A stretch of DNA of 11,778 nucleotides, from positions 1-11,778 of the forward strand of contig DASWMP010000069.1 of NCBI GenBank assembly GCA_036399695.1. The letters run 5' to 3'. Under the pieces are notes generated by a model. The model had not been told where the DNA came from. It searched no databases and was given only the letters and a program-made list of their open reading frames with translations. The translations under genes and the position numbers were made by a program. This document shows, in pieces, positions 6,443 to 11,778 of this stretch (position 1 is the first letter of the stretch; the number at the start of each line of letters is the position of its first letter). This DNA comes from DASVEE01 sp036399695. GTDB taxonomy: Bacteria > Acidobacteriota > Thermoanaerobaculia > Gp7-AA8.

Positions 6443-7540
6443 ATGGGGGATATTACCAACTGGATCGGGATCGACGATCACGCTGACAAGTGGACCATCG
6501 TTCATTACCGTGGGTGGAGCGAGGAGCCGGAACGTGAGTGGGAGCTGGTTCCGGGTGAGAGCGGCTACCGGAAGCTGATCGGGTGGCTCAAGGAGATGGA
6601 GGGAAAGGTACGGGTGGCGTATGAGGCCGGACCGTGCGGGTATGAGATGTATCGTCAGCTGCGGCGGAGTCAGGTGGAATGCGTGGTGGCGGCACCTTCT
6701 CTGACGCCGACCAAGCCTGGCGACCGGGTCAAGACGAATCGTCGGGATGCGCGAAAGATCGGCAGGGCGTACCGCGCGGGCGAGCTGACGTTGATCACGG
6801 TACCGGACGCGCGGCAGGAATCGGTGCGCGACCTGGTGCGAGCGCGAGAAGCGGCCCAGGAGGACGTTCTGCGTGCCCGCCATCAACTGAGCAAGCTGCT
6901 GCTCCGATACGGGCACCGTGATCGCGACGGCCAGACTTGGACCGGGAAGCACTGGAGCTGGATCGCCGGGGTGAAGCTCGAACAAGAAAGCAGTGCGGCG
7001 GTAATGAGGCAATTGGTGACCACGATCCAAAGACGGGTCGAGGTGGTGGCCGACTACGACCGGCTGATTGCCGAGGTTGCGGCCAGTGAGCAGTATGCGC
7101 CGCTGGTGGCAGCTTTGACGGTGTTGCGAGGCGTCGCTCTGCTGACGGCGATGACGATTCTGGTTGAGCTCGGAGACCTGCGACGCTTCCAGACTGCTCC
7201 TCAACTGATGGCCGCTCTCGGGTTGGTGCCAAGTGAATACAGCACGGGTGACAAAGTACGCCACTCGTCGATCACCAAGACGGGCAACGCACACGTGCGA
7301 AGAGTCCTGGTGGAGGCGGCCTGGCAGTACCAGCGTCCCTTACGCACGGGCAAACGGATCAAGGACCGAAGAAATGGAAAGGCCCCGGAACTCGTCGCTC
7401 TCGCCGAGAAGTGCGACAGTCGATTGCATCGCCGCTTCATCCGGCTGACCAGTCGAGGGAAACGATCGACGGTGGCAGCCGTGGCCGTGGCACGCGAGCT
7501 GGCCGGCTTCATCTGGGCCCTCGGTCAGAAGTTGTATTGA
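6443..7540 (+). CDS. IS110-family transposase (DEDD recombinase)
   Basis: This 365-aa protein has the two-domain layout of IS110 transposases. The N-terminal RuvC-like DEDD domain (about 5-160) shows IGID with D11, YEAGPCGYEMYRQL with E61, and DRVKTNRRDARKIGRAYRAGELT with D102. The C-terminal Transposase_20 domain (about 222-300) shows LRGVALLTAMTILVELGDLRRF and GLVPSEYSTGDKVRHSSITKTGNAHVRR. These enzymes use a guide RNA from the element's own non-coding end and a serine in the C-terminal domain to insert circular DNA at chosen targets. Two key positions are unusual: N99 stands where the third acidic residue is often found (KTDRRD), and the SxG region reads S267-T268-G269. ATG 6443 is chosen because AGGAGG (6429-6434) lies eight bases upstream; an upstream in-frame ATG at 6413 has no such site. 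The frame is intact over its full length. Confidence 0.9.
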   Translation: MGDITNWIGIDDHADKWTIVHYRGWSEEPEREWELVPGESGYRKLIGWLKEMEGKVRVAYEAGPCGYEMYRQLRRSQVECVVAAPSLTPTKPGDRVKTNRRDARKIGRAYRAGELTLITVPDARQESVRDLVRAREAAQEDVLRARHQLSKLLLRYGHRDRDGQTWTGKHWSWIAGVKLEQESSAAVMRQLVTTIQRRVEVVADYDRLIAEVAASEQYAPLVAALTVLRGVALLTAMTILVELGDLRRFQTAPQLMAALGLVPSEYSTGDKVRHSSITKTGNAHVRRVLVEAAWQYQRPLRTGKRIKDRRNGKAPELVALAEKCDSRLHRRFIRLTSRGKRSTVAAVAVARELAGFIWALGQKLY

Positions 7541-7829
7541 GAAACGAGCAATGAACGTTGCGGTCGTGAGGTCGATCGAGGGTTCCGGTAATGAAGGAGA
7601 AACCTCGAGCACTCCTGCGTTGACACGAGACGTCTTCGTGACTCACGCCTCTAGACCGAGGCAGCTCCCGACGGATCATGCTCATGCGGTACAAACCCGC
7701 GCATATCAGAATGATCATCGTCGCCGCTTCGCCCTCGGTCGACTTCACGGCTGCACTTAAGGCAAAAGACGAGGACAACCGATCATCGAAAAAAAAACAT
7801 CGCGTCATCACAGATGTCCTAACTTGCAA
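7541..7829 (+). ncRNA. candidate guide (bridge/seek) RNA region of the IS
   Basis: This 289-nt stretch between the transposase stop and the right inverted repeat has no credible gene. It can form nested stems: CCTCG (7603-7607) with CGAGG (7657-7661), enclosing CACGA (7624-7628) with TCGTG (7636-7640). In IS1111-type elements the non-coding RNA that pairs with target and donor DNA is encoded downstream of the transposase, and the position and size here fit. I cannot define its exact ends, promoter or guide loops from one sequence. The presence of an RNA is inference from family knowledge plus visible structure. Confidence 0.5.
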
Positions 7830-7840
7830 GGTCACTCCAT
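7830..7840 (-). repeat. right (sub)terminal inverted repeat of the IS
   Basis: GGTCACTCCAT is the exact reverse complement of 6350-6360. Four bases outside it begins the 13-bp-arm hairpin at 7845-7875. Confidence 0.85.
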
Positions 7841-7844
7841 ATCA

Positions 7845-7875
7845 GGAGAGCGGTGGCGACCAGCCACCGCTCTCC
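7845..7875 (-). terminator. perfect 13-bp-arm hairpin downstream of the DUF2911 gene
   Basis: GGAGAGCGGTGGC (7845-7857) and GCCACCGCTCTCC (7863-7875) pair perfectly around a GACCA loop. It starts 37 nt beyond the stop codon of the minus-strand DUF2911-TPR gene, the right place for its terminator. On the minus strand the hairpin is followed by TGATATGG rather than a T-run, because the IS begins there. The insertion may have removed the T-run, or the hairpin may be a dispersed palindrome that the IS uses as target. Confidence 0.5.
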
Positions 7876-7912
7876 AAAATCACGCCACAGGGTTCGACAG
7901 ATCACCCGTCGA

Positions 7913-8977
7913 TCACTGACTCTTCTTCAGTTGCTCGATCGTGCCGGCGATGCGGGTCTTCTGGATGTCGACCGTCGTCAGGTTCAGGGCCTTCGTGTAG
8001 TTCTCGAGGGCCTTCTTGCGGTCGCCCTTCGCGGCGTACGCTTCGGCGAGGCTGTCGTAGGCATTCCAGGAGTTGGGATGGTCCTTCACGTTCTTTTCGA
8101 ACATGGCGATGGCCTCGTCCATCTTCCGCTGTCCGGCGAGCTGGTAGCCGTAGGCGTTGATCTCCGCCTCGGTGGCGATGGAGAGCGCTTCCTTCGTCAG
8201 GGCGTCGGCGGCCGCGGTGTCGCCTCTCTTCGTCAGTACCAGGGCCTTCGTCCGGAGGGTGGCGAAGTTGCGGTTCATGTTGACGGAACGGTCGGCCCAG
8301 GCCATGGCGTCGTCGAGATCGAGGCCGTTCTGCGCGGCCCAGTTCGCGGCCTGATTCCAGCCCTGCCAGCCGAAGCGGGGCAGTCCGCGCAACTGCGCAT
8401 TGTAGTTCTCCAGCACCGTGCGGCCAAGGTCGATCCTGATCGGGACCGGCACGCGGAGCTTCTCCCAGCGCATGGCCAGGACGACGGAATCGGCGGACGG
8501 CTCGTCGAACGTGTAGCCGAGGCGCTCCTGATGCGGTGCGGGCTCGGGCTTGATCGTGACGCGCGCGGCGTCTTCCTTCGGGTCGTAGCTGAAGCTGCCC
8601 CAGGCGCCTGTTTCGCGGCTGAAGATCACCGTCCAGTCGCCTGCCGTCGGGATCATGTGCAGGCCATACGTGCCGGCCGCGAGGGCCGTGCCGTTGATGG
8701 TGACGGGCGTGGAGAAGGAGACGGTCGTATTCTGGTTTGCGCCGGCACGCCAGACCTGTCCGTACGGCACGAGCGTGCCCCACACGGCGCGGCCGTTCGC
8801 GGCCGGACGGTGATACGACACCTCGAGCTCGGTCAGGCCCACGACCTGGGAGACCGTGGCTTCGGGACTCACGTCGGGCCCGGTCAGCCCCGGAAACTGC
8901 GCGGCGGCGCTGGACGGCAGGAGAAGGATCGGCAGCAGCAGGACCACGACGGCGACCCACGAATGACGTCGGTTCAT
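7913..8977 (-). CDS. secreted DUF2911 domain protein with C-terminal TPR repeats
   Basis: A 354-aa exported protein. Residues 1-26 are a signal peptide (hydrophobic core VAVVVLLLPILLLP, cleavage likely after SSAAA, before Q27). DUF2911 covers about 38-182 and shows the family's hallmark strings VSYHRPAANGRAVWG, LVPYGQVWRAGANQNTT, INGTALAAGTYGLHMIP and WTVIFSRETGAWGSFSYD. From about 204 onward helical TPR-like units occur, clearest at 271-338 (DEAIAMFEKNVKDHPNSWNAYDSLAEAYAAKGDRKKALENYTKAL). Fusions of this kind are common in Acidobacteria and Bacteroidetes; their role is unknown, and a periplasmic protein-interaction role is only suggested by the TPRs. ATG 8977 has AAGGAG (complement of 8985-8990) seven bases upstream, so the start is well supported. 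Upstream on the same strand is a YciI-like gene 93 bp away, possibly cotranscribed. Confidence 0.9.
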   Translation of the reverse strand: MNRRHSWVAVVVLLLPILLLPSSAAAQFPGLTGPDVSPEATVSQVVGLTELEVSYHRPAANGRAVWGTLVPYGQVWRAGANQNTTVSFSTPVTINGTALAAGTYGLHMIPTAGDWTVIFSRETGAWGSFSYDPKEDAARVTIKPEPAPHQERLGYTFDEPSADSVVLAMRWEKLRVPVPIRIDLGRTVLENYNAQLRGLPRFGWQGWNQAANWAAQNGLDLDDAMAWADRSVNMNRNFATLRTKALVLTKRGDTAAADALTKEALSIATEAEINAYGYQLAGQRKMDEAIAMFEKNVKDHPNSWNAYDSLAEAYAAKGDRKKALENYTKALNLTTVDIQKTRIAGTIEQLKKSQ

Positions 8978-9070
8978 TTCTTCACTCCTTATCTTTGTGC
9001 CGCGATCTTATGGCCGCCCGCGGCGGCAAAAGTGCCAGAGCGGTGAACCCTCCGCGCGATCGGAACGGAC

Positions 9071-9337
9071 TTACGCGAGCGCTTCCTGCCACTCGACGAG
9101 CCGCCATCTTGCGACGACGCCATTCGTGACGAACGGATCGCCGGCGATGAACTCCTCGGCGGCCTCGCGCGTGGTGAAGATGGCGAGCGCACCTTCCGGC
9201 GGATTGCCGAGAGGGCCGGCCATGAGCAGCACCCCGCGGGCGTGGAACTCCTGGAGGCGGGCGCTGTGGGCGGCGTAGTTCTCCATCACCTTCGACATCC
9301 CGTCGGCCGCGAGCTCGTAGAACATGACGATTTTCAT
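9071..9337 (-). CDS. YciI-like (YCII-related) small protein
   Basis: An 88-residue cytoplasmic protein of the YCII-related, ferredoxin-fold family. It begins MKIVMFYELA, then has the helix with the conserved histidine (AAHSARLQEFHARGVLLMAGPLGNP), the strand GALAIFTTREAAEEFIAGDPFVTNGVVARWRLVEW, and a short tail. The His near residue 23 and the Asp in GDPFV are the family's conserved polar residues. Members are single-domain proteins with mostly unknown substrates; some are dehalogenase- or muconolactone isomerase-like. ATG 9337 is chosen because the family starts exactly there; an in-frame extension up to 9415 adds an unrelated, repeat-containing peptide. No clear Shine-Dalgarno precedes it. 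Confidence 0.85.
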   Translation of the reverse strand: MKIVMFYELAADGMSKVMENYAAHSARLQEFHARGVLLMAGPLGNPPEGALAIFTTREAAEEFIAGDPFVTNGVVARWRLVEWQEALA

Positions 9338-9511
9338 GGGCGAAGGATAGTGGCGCGCGACGGGGCAGTTGTCACCGGAGGGTGAACCCTCCAACGTTGC
9401 CGCGGAGGGCAACAATCATCGCTGTGCAAATGTGACTTCGGGTTCCTTTTGTCGTTCTTAGAGAGGCGCTTCCGGGAAGCGTCGCAGCCGCGTACTTGGC
9501 AAGTCCGGCTC
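9338..9511. other. gap between the YciI-like gene and the PLD gene
   Basis: No gene is supported here. GGAGGG (9377-9382) pairs with CCCTCC (9387-9392) around TGAA, a compact hairpin 39 bp upstream of the YciI-like start. It could end transcription coming from the PLD gene on the minus strand, although no T-run follows. Confidence 0.3.
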
Positions 9512-10660
9512 CTACAAGTATCGTTCGGCCATACCGGCAATCGTCTCAATCAAACGTCCTCGGACTCTGTTGCGGTGAACCTGGACACAGGCAAGAAGGT
9601 CCTGCTCGAAGCTCTGCTCCTCCTCGCGAGCGAGTGGTGCCGCGTCCATCACGAGCGTGAGTTCCTCGTTCCATTTGGCGCTCCGCGGATCAGCGTTCGC
9701 AGATCCTATCAGGACGAATCGTCCATCGAGCACTGCTGTCTTTGCATGCATCATCGCCGGTTGGTACTCGTAGATAACGACGCCGGCTGCATGCAACGCC
9801 GCATACTTATGCCGGTTGGCGTGCAGCATGAGCCGGTGAGGGCTCCGTTCGCCGGGCACAATCACGCGGATGTCGACGCCTCGATCCACCGCATCGGCGA
9901 AGGTCTTTACTAGGTGGCGCGCAGGAAGAAGAAATGGATTGCGGAGCCACATGCGCTTACGCGCAGAGGCGAGTACGTGCTCCTGCATCTTGGCAACCGT
10001 GTGCCGGCCGGTTTCAACCGGCGAGTTAATCAGCAGTAGGTCATATGGCCCTCTCCTACGCGGCGAGCCTGCGGCCGTGCGGCGCGCCAGGCTCGGCGGT
10101 GCTTTGGCCTTCCATGACACCTCGAAACTAGCGCACGCTCGGGCGACAGCCGGACCGGAGAACTGGACCACATAATCGAACCACGGCTCGTGGCCCCACG
10201 GCACACCAATGAACTGGTCGATGAAGTTGAAGCCCCCCACGAAAGCTGCGTCGGCGTCCACGATAACCAGCTTCCGATGGGTGCGGCGGAACACTCGCTG
10301 CATCCCGCGTAGCGACGGTGGGTGATGGACGACGACCGTCGCGCCGCTGCTACGCAAGCGCTGCAGTGAAGTGCGGGAAAGCGCGCGCGAACCGATGCCA
10401 TCAATTATTATCCGCGTCTCCACACCCGTGCGTGCACGATCACAAAGGAGGTCGACGAGCTGTGTCCCTACGTAGCCGTCCCAGATCGCGTACATCTCGA
10501 TCGAGATTGAGAGCCGAGCACGTGCCAGAGCCTGGAACATGGACCCGAAAAATATCTGCCGGTCACGCATGATGGACACAGCGTTGCCGCGCGAGAATTT
10601 GTCGTCCGCGAGCAACTCCAGTCCGCGCCGGGCGCTTTCACGCACGCTGCTAGCCTCCAT
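9512..10660 (-). CDS. phospholipase D superfamily protein, cardiolipin-synthase-like
   Basis: A 382-aa protein from ATG 10660, with both catalytic HKD motifs of the PLD superfamily. Motif 1 is H128-R-K130-L-V-I-V-D135 followed by GGFN. Motif 2 is H305-A-K307-T-A-V-L-D312 followed by G-S-A-N at 319-322, then NEELTLVMD. RGNAVSIMRDRQIFFGSMFQALARARLSISIEMY near the start and KTFADAVDRGVDIRVIVPG between the motifs match cardiolipin synthases of the ClsB type, which join phosphatidylglycerol-type lipids at the membrane. There is no obvious N-terminal membrane segment, also as in ClsB. An in-frame GTG at 10726 would extend it by 22 residues but would overlap the divergent membrane-protein gene, so ATG 10660 is preferred; no good ribosome site is visible at either. 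A PLD-type nuclease is an alternative that sequence alone does not exclude. Confidence 0.82.
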   Translation of the reverse strand: MEASSVRESARRGLELLADDKFSRGNAVSIMRDRQIFFGSMFQALARARLSISIEMYAIWDGYVGTQLVDLLCDRARTGVETRIIIDGIGSRALSRTSLQRLRSSGATVVVHHPPSLRGMQRVFRRTHRKLVIVDADAAFVGGFNFIDQFIGVPWGHEPWFDYVVQFSGPAVARACASFEVSWKAKAPPSLARRTAAGSPRRRGPYDLLLINSPVETGRHTVAKMQEHVLASARKRMWLRNPFLLPARHLVKTFADAVDRGVDIRVIVPGERSPHRLMLHANRHKYAALHAAGVVIYEYQPAMMHAKTAVLDGRFVLIGSANADPRSAKWNEELTLVMDAAPLAREEEQSFEQDLLACVQVHRNRVRGRLIETIAGMAERYL

Positions 10661-10685
10661 TGTGAATGTGGGATAACTATGAATT

Positions 10686-11778
10686 ATGGGTGCTGAGATC
10701 GCTGTGGCAATTACTCCGGAGGCCACACCTCCGTCCGAAAGTTACGGATGTCTAAACGGAAACCAGACGACGAGCGACTTCTGGCGATCGCCGCGCGACC
10801 TCGCAACGCTCGTCCTGCTTCTGCTCCCCCTTCTCGTATTCGCCGCGACGTTGGTTGACGGCACTTATTCGATGCAGGGCGAAAGCAAGGGCTTCGCGCA
10901 ACACTACGGATTCTGGGCGATCTTTGCCACCACTCCTGCGCTCTTGCGCCTCGCGGGGCACATGCTGGACCGTTACGTGTCAATCCTCTCGAAGCCCGAC
11001 GGATACCTGAGCGACCGTGCCACGCCGGACCAGAGAGCGGAATTTGATCGAATCGTCGGGGAGCATATAAACTCGCTCGCTCTGAACAGTCGCCTCCGTT
11101 ATGTATTGTATTTCGGGATGTGCGTCGGACTAGCCTTCTACATCATCAACATCCACGAAACATGGGACCCGTATCCAACATACGGACACGACGTCTTTGA
11201 CGCCTGGCGCCATAAAGCAGGATATTTCCTTACCAAGCTGTACCTCCTACCCGTGTTTGTTTATGCCTATCCCGTCGCCATCTTTATAGCCGCGCAGGTA
11301 ACGTGGTCTATGTACGTTGTGCTGCGATTTCTTTGCGAAAAAGAGGTTCTCGAAATCAGCTTTTTCCATGAAGATAACTGCGGTGGAACGTCTTGTTTCG
11401 GAGAGGTGAACCTGCTGGTCATGACGACATCAGCGTTCCTCTTTGTCGTGCTGATCGGGATGTTTATTACACATGATCGCACGTACTTCGTGACCCGCAG
11501 CGGCTTGGTTTTCTGTTCCATCGTGATGATTGTTGAGAGCTTAGCATCTGTGTGGGCAATTCACTCATTCGTCAAGAAGAAGAAGCAGGCGCGTCTTAGC
11601 ATCATTACTAAAAGCCTCGACGAGGATCTTGACGATTCGTTGAAGAACAAAAGCACGTTTCGCAACGATCTTCTGGCCGCGCGGAATCACGTGCACGGGA
11701 TCCACACATTTCCGTATGCTGCTCGTATGCTGGTGGTGGTAAACGGCTTGCGGTTTGCGCCTGCAGTGATAGCCATTG
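10686..11778 (+). CDS. unrecognised multi-pass membrane protein (3' end beyond window)
   Basis: The plus-strand frame is open from ATG 10686 to the window's end, at least 364 residues. It begins MGAEIAVAITPEATPPSESY. Hydrophobic segments lie at about 39-57 (LATLVLLLLPLLVFAATLV), 76-92 (weaker), 138-156 (LRYVLYFGMCVGLAFYIIN), 183-215 (long enough for one or two passes), 242-262 and 273-295. A charged cytoplasm-like stretch (KKKKQARLS... LDEDLDDSLKNKS) follows. A small cysteine-containing loop, EDNCGGTSCFGE (229-240), lies between membrane segments. An in-frame TGA at 10680-10682 makes ATG 10686 the first start. Base composition and codons (ATA, TTA, CTA, AGA, AAT) are clearly less GC-rich than in the left half of the window, suggesting transfer. 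I recognise no family. It is divergent from the PLD gene with only 25 bp between the chosen starts. Confidence 0.75.
   Translation, partial: MGAEIAVAITPEATPPSESYGCLNGNQTTSDFWRSPRDLATLVLLLLPLLVFAATLVDGTYSMQGESKGFAQHYGFWAIFATTPALLRLAGHMLDRYVSILSKPDGYLSDRATPDQRAEFDRIVGEHINSLALNSRLRYVLYFGMCVGLAFYIINIHETWDPYPTYGHDVFDAWRHKAGYFLTKLYLLPVFVYAYPVAIFIAAQVTWSMYVVLRFLCEKEVLEISFFHEDNCGGTSCFGEVNLLVMTTSAFLFVVLIGMFITHDRTYFVTRSGLVFCSIVMIVESLASVWAIHSFVKKKKQARLSIITKSLDEDLDDSLKNKSTFRNDLLAARNHVHGIHTFPYAARMLVVVNGLRFAPAVIAI

Larger units (their letters stand above)
6350..7840 (+). mobile_element. IS110-family insertion sequence, IS1111-like
   Basis: The element is bounded by 11-bp inverted repeats, ATGGAGTGACC at 6350-6360 and GGTCACTCCAT at 7830-7840. 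It contains one transposase gene (6443-7540), with about 80 nt of non-coding DNA on the left and about 290 nt on the right. Its total of about 1.49 kb is usual for IS110 elements. Inverted repeats near but not at the ends, and the long non-coding part downstream of the transposase, are features of the IS1111 branch; classical IS110 elements lack such repeats and keep the long non-coding part upstream. The true tips probably extend a few bases beyond the repeats. No target duplication is expected in this family. Confidence 0.85.

Noticed and set aside
6341..7294. 317-codon minus-strand frame across the IS
   Set aside because: Antisense to a clear IS110 transposase and extending over the inverted repeat; no domain seen.
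7902..8960. 352-codon minus-strand frame overlapping the DUF2911 gene
   Set aside because: Out of frame with the recognisable protein and extremely Arg/Gly/Pro-rich; a shadow of it.
7853..9046. 397-codon plus-strand open frame
   Set aside because: It lies antisense to the DUF2911-TPR gene, which has a signal peptide, a good ribosome site and recognisable domains. The plus-strand translation is Arg/Gly/Val-rich with no family resemblance, as expected of a GC-rich shadow frame.
9042..9392. 12-bp direct repeat GGTGAACCCTCC at 9042-9053 and 9381-9392 flanking the YciI-like gene
   Set aside because: A few 12-bp exact repeats are expected by chance in about 12 kb of biased composition, and nothing else supports an attachment site or a mobile unit.
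10661..10726. GTG-started N-terminal extension of the PLD protein
   Set aside because: It would overlap the divergent membrane-protein start, and its residues do not resemble the family N-terminus.
1..11778. CRISPR array or cas genes
   Set aside because: No regularly spaced direct repeats with unique spacers; the only tandem repeats have 7- and 9-bp units without spacers.
9512..11778. Calling the PLD/membrane-protein pair an anti-phage defence system
   Set aside because: No defence-associated domains (nucleotide cyclase, TIR, NTPase, helicase) are present, and the PLD gene looks most like cardiolipin synthase; context beyond the window is unknown.

Overview
The window looks like high-GC chromosomal DNA from a soil-type bacterium, most likely an acidobacterium. 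That is an inference from three things: a secreted protein of the VWFA-related type seen mostly in Acidobacteria, a secreted DUF2911-TPR protein, and short tandem and palindromic repeats tolerated inside a coding frame. No 16S gene or universal marker is present, so the phylum call is moderate.

Layout. Positions 1-720: the 3' end of an IS630-type transposase, a small orphan HicA-like ORF, a long palindrome, and tRNA-Pro(CGG) on the minus strand; together this resembles the tRNA-proximal edge of a mobile region. Positions 721-4718: ordinary-looking chromosomal genes. These are a secreted VWFA-domain protein (+), a convergent fused 5-oxoprolinase subunit gene (PxpB-PxpC, -) carrying three repeat insertions in frame, and a divergent RNB-domain exoribonuclease (+). 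Positions 4768-6251: a decayed copy (-) of a large uncharacterised protein family, with an internal deletion, at least one uncompensated frameshift and a stop codon. Upstream of it is a strongly self-complementary stretch.

Positions 6350-7840: an IS110-family element (IS1111-like) bounded by 11-bp inverted repeats, with a 365-aa transposase and a 289-nt structured non-coding 3' part where the guide (bridge/seek) RNA of this group is expected. It ends 4 bp from a perfect 13-bp-arm hairpin downstream of the next gene, which is either its terminator or the insertion target. Positions 7913-9337: a DUF2911-TPR secreted protein and a YciI-like protein, both on the minus strand.

Positions 9512-11778: a two-HKD phospholipase D/cardiolipin-synthase-like gene (-) and, divergent from it, an unrecognised multi-pass membrane protein (+) that runs off the window. 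Base composition drops clearly in the membrane protein gene, which suggests a second accessory segment.

The genes do not form one pathway. Housekeeping-like genes are interleaved with mobile or decaying DNA. The most mechanistically interesting object is the IS110/IS1111-type element with its candidate guide RNA. The least explained are the self-complementary region upstream of the decayed gene and the right-end PLD/membrane-protein pair. I found no convincing evidence for an entirely new system.
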